Assembly (NCBI GenBank): GCA_905614375.1
Contig: CAJQSP010000011.1
Span: forward strand, 1 to 21,493
Direction: 5' to 3'
DNA: 21,493 nt
Origin: an uncultured Dehalococcoidales bacterium
GTDB lineage: Bacteria > Chloroflexota > Dehalococcoidia > UBA1151 > UBA1328
Shown here: positions 14,935-21,493 of the stretch, one piece after another
Layout: each line of letters starts with the position of its first letter
How positions within the stretch are numbered: the stretch's first letter is position 1
Made by a program: the position numbers and the translations under genes
The notes under the pieces: model-generated
What the model was told of the DNA's origin: nothing
What the model saw: only the letters and a program-made list of their open reading frames with translations
Database searches by the model: none

Positions 14935-16346
14935 TGCCGAAAATTGTTATCGCTACGTTCGACGGACTTCAGCGGTCGCAGGTTTCTCTCGAACTCATGC
15001 CGGTCGTAAGCGCACTCGCTGATAATGGCGTTCGATTCCAGCACAATCACGCTGTATTTCCTACCGTTACTCGAGCTAATTCGGCAAGCTTGGTAACTGG
15101 GGTCACACCCGGCAAGCACGGTCTCACTGGCAATAAATCGGTGTACAGCGAATACTCGCCGACCGAAGTCGTTGATGCGCTAATTCCTAAACTCGCCGAG
15201 ATCAACGATCTGACCGACGGTGGGCTACTGTTTGTCCCGACTTTGGGCGAACTTATTAGTCAGAAGAACCTGAAGTGGGTATCAGTGGTCGGTGGTACGA
15301 GCGGGAACGCGTTCGTTCAGCACCCAAACGCTGCGAAGTACGGGGACGTGATAATTCATCCGGAATTCACAAATCCACCTGAGCACCACTCGATAATCAC
15401 TGACAAGTTCGGTGCGTGGCCAAGAAAGGAAGCACCAGCGACCGCTCTGGTTGAGCGCACGGCCGACGTGGCTATCGAATACGCACTTGATGGGCTAAAC
15501 CCGGATGTATTACTCGTTTGGTTTCCTGAGCCCGATACATCGCAACATGCTTACGGTGTCGACAGTACTGAAGCCCGACAAATGTATTCGCTCGCCGATG
15601 CGAATCTCGGAAAATTGCTAAAGTCAATCTCAAAGAGTGGTGAAGATCCCGACGTATTTGTTGTTTCAGACCACGGATATTCGACAATAGATGCAGTCAT
15701 AGATGTACACGTAGAACTTGCGTTAGCGGGATTTTGTCCTGATCAAGGTGCCCGATCTGTGGTGGTCGCCGAAAACGGCGGTTCGGTATTGTTATATCTG
15801 CCAAACAAGAACGATCAATTGGCAATTGACCTTGTCGATTGGCTTGATGGTCAAGAATGGGTTGGCGCGATTGCAACCGACATCGCTGCGGCAGCGAAAC
15901 ATAAATTTGCCAGCATAAGTGATATTGGACTCGATGGTCCGCGGTCGCCCGATGTAGTTGTGACGATGCGATCAGTCGAAACAGGAGAATCGGCTCCATT
16001 GGAACGTTCAGGGACCGCTACTGGCGGTGTCATCGGCGTCGGTTCGCACGGAGGAGGTAGTACAGCTGAACTCCACAACACCCTGATTGCCAGTGGGCCA
16101 TCATTCCTATCCAGTCCCTCTGGGATTCGCTCTCAAATTGCAAGCGGCAATATTGACGTCGCTCCGACCGTGCTGGACCTACTTGGAATTCCGGTCCCGA
16201 CTCATATGGATGGGCGAATCCTCACGGAAGCCCTCGTCGACGGCACGGCTCCGATAGTGACGGCATCAACAAACTCATCTGAACATTCACCGATAGTTCG
16301 TACTGCAACTATCGGCGAAAAAACATATATCTGTGAGTTTGGGTAA
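14934..16346 (+). CDS. Type I phosphodiesterase / nucleotide pyrophosphatase family protein (alkaline phosphatase superfamily)
   Basis: A 470-residue two-metal hydrolase. The ligands and nucleophile are readable: Asp10 in the N-terminal strand, FPTVTRANSASLVTG with probable nucleophile Thr46 and conserved Asn49, FPEPDTSQHAYG (Asp and His), VVSDHGYS (Asp-His) and GSHGGG (His). This is the pattern of the NPP/phosphodiesterase branch, which cleaves phosphodiester, pyrophosphate or related bonds. Substrate cannot be told from sequence; phosphonate-acting relatives also exist. No signal peptide is seen, suggesting a cytoplasmic enzyme. The start is coupled to the preceding zincin gene (TGATG), so nfo, the zincin and this gene likely form one transcript. 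Confidence 0.88.
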   Translation: MPKIVIATFDGLQRSQVSLELMPVVSALADNGVRFQHNHAVFPTVTRANSASLVTGVTPGKHGLTGNKSVYSEYSPTEVVDALIPKLAEINDLTDGGLLFVPTLGELISQKNLKWVSVVGGTSGNAFVQHPNAAKYGDVIIHPEFTNPPEHHSIITDKFGAWPRKEAPATALVERTADVAIEYALDGLNPDVLLVWFPEPDTSQHAYGVDSTEARQMYSLADANLGKLLKSISKSGEDPDVFVVSDHGYSTIDAVIDVHVELALAGFCPDQGARSVVVAENGGSVLLYLPNKNDQLAIDLVDWLDGQEWVGAIATDIAAAAKHKFASISDIGLDGPRSPDVVVTMRSVETGESAPLERSGTATGGVIGVGSHGGGSTAELHNTLIASGPSFLSSPSGIRSQIASGNIDVAPTVLDLLGIPVPTHMDGRILTEALVDGTAPIVTASTNSSEHSPIVRTATIGEKTYICEFG

Positions 16347-16373
16347 CTCAGGAATTTACACAGTTTCGTATGA

Positions 16374-16717
16374 GCGTTTGAGATTTCAGAACCGAACTTT
16401 GCCGAACGGGTAATCGATGTGAAAACTTTTCACTCTAACAAACCAGTTTTCGTTGATGCCGACCGATAGCGTATCTTGCAGGTGATGATCAACCTTCTAA
16501 ACAACGCAGCCAAGTACGCAGATAAAGAAACCGAAACGACGATTACGATATCGGTCGACAAGCATGAAATTCATGTAAGAGATGCGGATAAAGGGTCGGG
16601 ATTGAACGAAATGAAGTTGAGGCAGTGTTCGAAAGTTTCTACCAGAGTAAACCCGCCAGAATTTCTATGGTGAACGGCTCGGATCTTGGTCTATCTTTCG
16701 CCAAAGTTGATTCGTAA
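16374..16717 (+). pseudogene. Remnant of a sensor histidine kinase ATPase domain
   Basis: The frame from 16374 reads VKTFHSNKPVFVDADR, a TAG at 16467-16469, then RILQVMINLLNNAAKYAD. The last part is the N box of a HATPase_c domain. It continues to VRDADKGSGLNE, a G1-like box. Near 16610 the frame is lost, and the sequence resumes in another frame as NEVEAVFESFYQSKP (F box) and GSDLGLSFAKV (G2 box) before TAA at 16715-16717. One nonsense codon plus one frameshift, with no dimerisation/phospho-acceptor or sensor part, marks a decayed gene. No response regulator is nearby. It fills most of the 375-nt gap between convergent NPP and selB. An open 65-codon piece (TTG at 16476) is unlikely to be a functional protein. 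Confidence 0.8.
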
Positions 16718-16721
16718 CTTG

Positions 16722-18593
16722 TTATCTAACGAACCGAGAATCACCGGTTCGACGAGTCAAACCCTTGGAATCCATGTATTCCAAAACCGCGAGTGTGTAC
16801 TTGCGACTTGTACCGAATAGTTCGCGGACGCCCGTGATAGTAATCTCACTGCCGTCCGAACCGGCATCCAGAATTTTCATCTCTATTTCAGCGTAAGCGT
16901 CAACCGTATAAACGATATCTCCGCTGATTCGGACTACATCGCCTCGTTCGGATAGAAACTGGAGAAGTTCGATATCGATGAGGCGTTCGGTCGATGGGCT
17001 GTAGCGGTCGGTCGATATAAGGCTCAGATATTCCTTCGCTTCAGCTTCTGCCGCGGGCGATAGCGATGGCACGTGGGAAGGGATGCAAATCAAGGCTTCA
17101 TTGGTCGAAACCAACCCTCCAGCGATCATCGAATGTAAAACTGCACCGAAAGGAGCCGTTTTCAGCTTGAGTTGACCACGAAAGTCTTGAAGTGGCATTC
17201 CTTGTCGAAGCGGATATGAAATATGAAACTGCGCCAACGTTCTTGAAGCGGTATCGGTGATTCTCTGCCAACCGCCAGTCGAAATAGCGTAATCGAGATC
17301 TGTTCCGAGTCGCTTAACACGGCCTTCGGATTCGAGCACATCAACGGCAATAACACTCTCAGCATTGCTTATTCCTGTAGTGTCAGCCAACTGAGTTGAT
17401 CTAGCTGGCTCTATGCCGATAAGCGCGTTGAACGCAACGTCCTCGCTCGATCCACTAGCAATCGTCTCAAGCAGTGAAATTGTATCTGTGTCGTTTCGTT
17501 TCCGGCGCGGTGCGTTCGGCTCCAAAACTTGCCCACCGCCAAGAGTGTTCTCTGTATCTCGTACGACAAACGAATCACCACGCACTACTGGAATTCTGTC
17601 TTGAGTTCGCAATTGAACCCAACCGGTAGAACCCGGTAGTATTTCGCTTCCTTCCAGCACTCGAATAGTCGCCGGTACTTCTCGAGTACCAGTGAACAGC
17701 GTTACCTTGTGATTGTGCCTAACGGGCCTAGCCGCATCTGGGATAACTCTAAATGTTGCGTCGAATGCTGTGGAAGGATCAAGCCAGTTAGTGCTGGTTA
17801 CGAGATCGCCACGCAGAATATCTGCGTGATCGATTCCGCTAAGATTTACTGCCAATCGAGTACCTGGTCTGACCTGATCTAACGATTCTTCATGCACCTG
17901 AAGGCTGCGTATTCGAGCCTTGAGTCCTGCAGGAAGAATCTCAACTTCTTGCCCCGTCTTGAGCGATCCATCAGCGAGCGTGCCGGTCACAACTGCACCG
18001 AAACCAGTAATAGTGAATGATCTGTCGACAGGTAATCTCGCATTCCCGGTGTTCTCGTGTGGAGGAAGTTCGGATATAAGCTTGTCTAGAGCAGCACGAA
18101 GTTCGTTGAGACCTTCGCCATTTTCTGCTGAAACAGCTACGATCTCAGCGTTGCCAAGCGACGTTCCTTCAAGCGATTCCTGAACATCGAGCGTAATTAG
18201 ATCGAGCCAGTCCTGATCGACCAAATCTTTCTTCGTCATAACGACAATACCGGTCTCTATCCCAAGCAGATCGAGAATGGCTACGTGCTCGCGTGTTTGC
18301 GGCATCACTCCTTCGTCGGCAGCAACGATCAGCAGGGCTACGTCGATGCCACCCGCACCCATCAGCATGTTTTTGATGAAGCGCTCGTGTCCGGGCACGT
18401 CAACGATGCTTATCTCGATTCCGGAAGGTAGCTCAAGCCAAGCAAATCCGAGCTCGATGGTCATACCACGAGTCTTCTCTTCGCGTAGTCGATCCGGGTC
18501 GATACCGGTCAACGCCTGAATCAGCGTCGACTTGCCGTGATCGACGTGTCCTGCTGTGCCAACAACAAACAATCTGAGAGACCTTCGTTTCAC
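16722..18593 (-). CDS. selB: Selenocysteine-specific translation elongation factor SelB
   Basis: SelB is a GTPase that delivers Sec-tRNA to UGA codons marked by a SECIS hairpin. The 623 residues show G1 [12 protein letters not shown] (12-23), switch [11 protein letters not shown]3 DVPGHERF (65-72) and the SelB-type G4 TKKD (120-123, Thr in place of the usual Asn). Translation-factor beta-barrels follow, then C-terminal winged-helix repeats that bind mRNA. The GTG at 18593 gives a 7-residue extension (MKRRSLR). TTG at 18572, preceded by GAAGG at good spacing, would give [16 protein letters not shown] and may be the true start. It lies 137 nt after hemW on the same strand. selA, selC and selD are not in the window. 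Confidence 0.93.
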   Translation of the reverse strand: MKRRSLRLFVVGTAGHVDHGKSTLIQALTGIDPDRLREEKTRGMTIELGFAWLELPSGIEISIVDVPGHERFIKNMLMGAGGIDVALLIVAADEGVMPQTREHVAILDLLGIETGIVVMTKKDLVDQDWLDLITLDVQESLEGTSLGNAEIVAVSAENGEGLNELRAALDKLISELPPHENTGNARLPVDRSFTITGFGAVVTGTLADGSLKTGQEVEILPAGLKARIRSLQVHEESLDQVRPGTRLAVNLSGIDHADILRGDLVTSTNWLDPSTAFDATFRVIPDAARPVRHNHKVTLFTGTREVPATIRVLEGSEILPGSTGWVQLRTQDRIPVVRGDSFVVRDTENTLGGGQVLEPNAPRRKRNDTDTISLLETIASGSSEDVAFNALIGIEPARSTQLADTTGISNAESVIAVDVLESEGRVKRLGTDLDYAISTGGWQRITDTASRTLAQFHISYPLRQGMPLQDFRGQLKLKTAPFGAVLHSMIAGGLVSTNEALICIPSHVPSLSPAAEAEAKEYLSLISTDRYSPSTERLIDIELLQFLSERGDVVRISGDIVYTVDAYAEIEMKILDAGSDGSEITITGVRELFGTSRKYTLAVLEYMDSKGLTRRTGDSRFVR

Positions 18594-18603
18594 TGTAACC
18601 TAA

Positions 18604-18621
18604 GCTCTGTAAAGTCAGAGC
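18604..18621 (-). other. Hairpin in the hemW-selB spacer
   Basis: GCTCTG (18604-18609) and CAGAGC (18616-18621) pair perfectly around a 6-nt loop, ten nucleotides upstream of the selB GTG. No T tract follows on the minus strand, so a leader or processing structure is more likely than a terminator. Nothing else was recognised in 18594-18730. Confidence 0.4.
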
Positions 18622-18730
18622 AGGTCGAATAATTATGATCGAAATCTGTGCGTGTTGAATATTAGATGACCAGACGCCAGATGCGACCAATCGGTAACGA
18701 TAGCACTGACTAAGTTCGAATCACCAAAGC

Positions 18731-19972
18731 TCAGTCGTCGCCGTCGCCATCACCGATGAATTCAGCGAAGACTTCATTGCCCAATAATCGCCCATTTTCG
18801 CTTAGCCGCAACGTGTCATTGGTGACTTCAATTAATCCTAAATTCAGAAGACGTTTAACTTCATAAGGAAAGACGATATCCGAACCCACGCCGAATCGCT
18901 TCTCGAACCGATTGTGAGACACACCTTGATTCAGGCGCATACCCATCATCATAGTTTCTGCCACGTCGATAGCTGGAGTTGTGATGTCGACATCTTCAAC
19001 GGGACCAGATGGAGTTCGCATTAACGCGACGGGGTCAGATCCAACCAATTCGTAATTTTTGCCAACGACAGTTACATAGCGACGAGGTGATTTCAGGTTA
19101 GCGAATCGCTGACCTGCAATCCAAGAGTGGGCACCAGGCCCGACTCCCAAATACGGTTCGTTGAGCCAATAGAGTAGATTGTGTTGCGACTCTAAATTGG
19201 GTTTCGACCAGTTCGAAATTTCGTACTGTATGAAGCCATTTTCATCCAATCGACGTTGCGCCTCTTCATACATGTCGGCTGCAAGATCGTCGTCTGGAAT
19301 TGGGGTTTTTCCAATGGCGACGTCGACCGCGAGCGGTGTGCCCTTTTCGATTTGTAGCGAATAGAGAGATATGTGATCTGGATCAAGCCCAATAGCTTCG
19401 TCGAGCGTGTGCGACCATTGCTCGCCCGATTGATACGGTAGTCCGTAGATCAAATCTATCGATTGATTGTGGAATCCTGTGTCGCGTAATGTGCGATACG
19501 CTTCCTTCGCTTCGAGCGCAGTGTGCCTGCGACCTAACAACGACAATAATCCATCGTCGAAGCTCTGCACACCCATCGAAATGCGGTTCACACCCGACTC
19601 CAACCAGCGGTCGGCTTTCTTCCCAGTCACATCTCCGGGGTTGCACTCCATCGTGATTTCAGCAGATGGCTCAACTTTGAATGAAGATCGAATTGTTTTC
19701 TGGACGTCTTCGAGGTCACTGGTCGGTATATACGAAGGGGTACCGCCTCCGAGGAAGATCGTTTTAACGGGAGGTTGAGAAAGTAGAGTTCCCCAACCTC
19801 TTAATTCATCCTGAAGCGACACCACATAGCCCGAGATCTGATCTTCGATCCCGGAGTAGGTGTTGAAGTCGCAATACGGACACTTGGTCTGGCAGAACGG
19901 CACATGGAGATACAGCCCGATTCCGGATCTGTAGTTCGGTGGATTGTGTTGAATCTGCGCCAGGTTTGGCAT
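18731..19972 (-). CDS. hemW: Radical SAM heme chaperone HemW (coproporphyrinogen III oxidase-like)
   Basis: The 413-residue protein carries the radical SAM cluster motif C-x3-C-x2-C at Cys27, Cys31 and Cys34, with CPYCDF. The CDF form is typical of HemW rather than of true HemN, which has CxC there. Further motifs are FLGGGTPS (73-80), ECNPGD, GVNRISMGVQSFDD, IDLIYGLPYQ and GVGPGAHSW, then a C-terminal HemW domain. HemW binds heme and inserts it into respiratory enzymes; older annotations call it oxygen-independent coproporphyrinogen oxidase. The ATG at 19972 follows GGAG. The C-terminus ends in a short acidic GDGDGDD run. It lies 44 nt after the 241-aa gene on the same strand. Confidence 0.92.
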   Translation of the reverse strand: MPNLAQIQHNPPNYRSGIGLYLHVPFCQTKCPYCDFNTYSGIEDQISGYVVSLQDELRGWGTLLSQPPVKTIFLGGGTPSYIPTSDLEDVQKTIRSSFKVEPSAEITMECNPGDVTGKKADRWLESGVNRISMGVQSFDDGLLSLLGRRHTALEAKEAYRTLRDTGFHNQSIDLIYGLPYQSGEQWSHTLDEAIGLDPDHISLYSLQIEKGTPLAVDVAIGKTPIPDDDLAADMYEEAQRRLDENGFIQYEISNWSKPNLESQHNLLYWLNEPYLGVGPGAHSWIAGQRFANLKSPRRYVTVVGKNYELVGSDPVALMRTPSGPVEDVDITTPAIDVAETMMMGMRLNQGVSHNRFEKRFGVGSDIVFPYEVKRLLNLGLIEVTNDTLRLSENGRLLGNEVFAEFIGDGDGDD

Positions 19973-19989
19973 TCATTCTCCGTTGGGGG

Positions 19990-20021
19990 CGTAGCGTTCA
20001 GGCTGTTCTGAATTGGCTACG
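19990..20021 (-). other. Two-part hairpin across the stop of the 241-aa gene
   Basis: CGTAGC/GCTACG (19990-19995, 20016-20021) encloses TTCAG/CTGAA (19997-20001, 20008-20012) with a 6-nt loop. It covers the stop codon of the upstream gene and ends 18 nt before hemW. There is no T tract, so an intercistronic mRNA structure is more likely than a terminator. Confidence 0.45.
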
Positions 20022-20742
20022 AGCCTGGTGTCCAGAGTCCTGAGCCGCCATTGCCCTGGTCGGCAGGACCCGATGCGGTCGGTGGCTCTCCTGCACCAGC
20101 ACGAGCCTGTTCTTCAGCCATCTGCTGTTGAATAGCTTGGTTTGCTTGCTCTACCCATCGACTCAATTCATCAAGTTCTGGTGGCGAAATGATGAATCGC
20201 TCGACACCGTCAGGAAGTTCAATGTTCTGGTCGCCAGTGAGCAAAACAGCCGCTTCCGATTCTAGAATGCCTTCCGAGAGTCGCTGCGCCATATGAGCGA
20301 TTCGCTTGTCGGCTGCTTCTGTGTAATGAGCCTGAATAGTGTCGGCAACGTTTCTGTTGATTAGGCCGCTCTGTAAGCATCGACCCCAGTCGATTACCTG
20401 ACCGAACAAATCGGTGTCTTCGAGTTCTTCAAACACCGCTCCGGCAAGCACACGCCGCTGAACGAAGCTGTGTGCGGCAGGGTTCGATTGCTGAACCATC
20501 AGCATCGCGTCGTCACCTCGGCCAATTACGCCTTCAGCGAAGATTCGCATTACAATTCCGGCTTTCGCCTCAAGTTGTGAAACCTGCTGTTCAACAGCTG
20601 CCCAGTAGACGTTGTAACGCTCTTCGAAACCTGCGGGCGCACCTGGTGAGGGCTGAACTAGCGTCACTATGTACACCTTGCGGCTTGTCATAATATCGCC
20701 TGCAGGGGTTTTACCAACATTGCCTAATTCTTCAACAGCCAT
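20017..20742 (-). CDS. Hypothetical protein, unrecognised
   Basis: I do not recognise this 241-residue protein. The start is well supported: ATG at 20742 after AAGGAAG. It has no signal peptide or membrane segment. After an 18-residue leader comes a strand-like KVYIVTLVQPSP. Helical charged segments follow, including YWAAVEQQVSQLEAK and EELEDTDLFGQVIDWGRCL. A motif-like region FIISPPELDELSRWVEQAN comes next, then a Gln/Ala helix and a Gly/Pro/Ser-rich disordered C-terminus (about 210-241). The ordered part has balanced composition and looks like a conserved globular domain. It sits 41 nt after ychF and 44 nt before hemW on the same strand, so it is probably co-transcribed with them. No function is proposed. 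Confidence 0.85.
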   Translation of the reverse strand: MAVEELGNVGKTPAGDIMTSRKVYIVTLVQPSPGAPAGFEERYNVYWAAVEQQVSQLEAKAGIVMRIFAEGVIGRGDDAMLMVQQSNPAAHSFVQRRVLAGAVFEELEDTDLFGQVIDWGRCLQSGLINRNVADTIQAHYTEAADKRIAHMAQRLSEGILESEAAVLLTGDQNIELPDGVERFIISPPELDELSRWVEQANQAIQQQMAEEQARAGAGEPPTASGPADQGNGGSGLWTPGS

Positions 20743-20783
20743 GATCTTCCTTTTACTAATACTTCAGATTCGTGAGATTGAAT

Positions 20784-21493
20784 TTACACCGAGAACAAGA
20801 AATTCAAAATATCGCCATCTTGTACGATATATTCGCGACCTTCTTGGCGGAACTGCCCGCGATTGCGCGCTTCTGCCATAGTTCCGGCTTCAATGAAATC
20901 TTGGTATGCGACAGTTTCAGCGCGGATGAACCCACGTTCGATGTCGGAGTGAATAACGGCTGCCGCTTTTGGAGCCAGCGCACCGATCTTGACAGTCCAG
21001 GCTCGGGTTTCGTCTTCACCTACAGTTAGAAACGAGTTTAGGCCAAGAACTTTGTAAGACACCTTGATCATTCGAGAAAGTCCAGGCTCACCGGCATCCA
21101 GACCATCTCGCATCTCGGTTTCTTCCTCTTCAGACATGCCGACAAGCTCGGCTTCGAGGCTGCCGCAGATTGCGGCTCCTCCGGTCAAACGACCGTCCAG
21201 CAGACCCGCTAACTCTTGCTCGAGTTCATCAGTGTTGGCGACATCATCTTCACCGATATTTAGCGCCACCAATAACGGCAGGCTGCTCAGCGTGAAGGTA
21301 TCGGACATTGCTTTGATTTCTGAAGGCTCAAGATCACGATCTCGAATGGCGATCCCGTTTTCCAGATCACCTTGTATTCGCTTGAGAGTGTCGATGTTCT
21401 TGTCCGCTTCGTCGCGATCAGAAACCTTCATAGTCTTGAGACTTCCGGTTAGGCGTTCAACTCGACGTTCCAGTAGTGCGATGTCGGCAAACA
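20784..21493 (-). CDS. ychF: Redox-regulated ATPase YchF, C-terminal part (N-terminus beyond the window)
   Basis: The frame runs off the right edge: upstream of the ATG at 21431 it continues as FADIALLERRVERL, which matches the YchF helical region, so that ATG is internal. The visible 236 residues cover the end of the G domain and coiled-coil arm (LPLLVALNIGEDD). They also include the C-terminal TGS domain AWTVKIGALAPKAAAVIHSD and the family ending EYIVQDGDILNFLFSV. YchF is an Obg-family protein that prefers ATP, binds ribosomes and affects stress responses. The P-loop lies outside the window. It is followed after 41 nt by the unrecognised 241-aa gene. Confidence 0.93.
   Translation of the reverse strand, partial: FADIALLERRVERLTGSLKTMKVSDRDEADKNIDTLKRIQGDLENGIAIRDRDLEPSEIKAMSDTFTLSSLPLLVALNIGEDDVANTDELEQELAGLLDGRLTGGAAICGSLEAELVGMSEEEETEMRDGLDAGEPGLSRMIKVSYKVLGLNSFLTVGEDETRAWTVKIGALAPKAAAVIHSDIERGFIRAETVAYQDFIEAGTMAEARNRGQFRQEGREYIVQDGDILNFLFSV

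Noticed and set aside
18714..18722. GTTCGAATC, resembling a tRNA T-loop, considered as a tRNA-Sec gene beside selB
   Set aside because: Flanking bases do not form a T-stem, and no D-arm, anticodon stem or acceptor pairing could be found.

Overview
The window reads as a core-genome segment of a free-living bacterium with moderate G+C, most likely a Chloroflexota of the Dehalococcoidia/SAR202 type. The lineage is an inference. It rests on the gene families, on a very short division cluster (mraZ-rsmH-ftsA-ftsZ) with no murein-synthesis genes interleaved, and on separate SecD and SecF. No plasmid, phage, insertion sequence, CRISPR, tRNA or rRNA was found.

Layout: (1) 1-307 (-) is a broken GIY-YIG nuclease-like gene running off the left edge. 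(2) 576-4712 (-) is the division cluster mraZ, rsmH, ftsA, ftsZ, closed by a strong 15-bp terminator at 461-496. A 10-nt-periodic G-tract array upstream of mraZ looks like a MraZ operator. (3) 4981-6843 (+) holds moaB/mog, trmD and rplS, ended by a strong terminator. (4) 7016-10367 (+) holds priA and def; the deformylase carries a His/acid-rich C-terminal tail of about 100 residues. (5) 10449-13600 (+) is a promoter, a long stem-loop-rich leader, secD and secF, with secD and secF stop/start overlapping. SecD carries an insertion of about 195 residues. (6) 13701-16346 (+) holds nfo, a small zincin metallopeptidase and a type I phosphodiesterase/alkaline-phosphatase-superfamily enzyme, tightly packed. 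(7) 16374-16717 (+) is a decayed histidine-kinase ATPase domain with a nonsense codon and a frameshift. (8) 16722-21493 (-) holds selB, hemW, an unrecognised 241-aa protein and the C-terminal part of ychF, apparently one transcription direction.

The genes serve basic processes: division (FtsA anchors FtsZ), tRNA/rRNA modification (TrmD, RsmH), ribosome assembly (L19), replication restart (PriA), protein maturation (Def), Sec export (SecDF), base-excision repair (Nfo), selenocysteine insertion (SelB) and heme handling (HemW). No complete novel defence or mobile system is visible. The least explained parts are the structured secD leader RNA, the SecD insertion, the deformylase tail, the two gene remnants and the hypothetical protein beside ychF.
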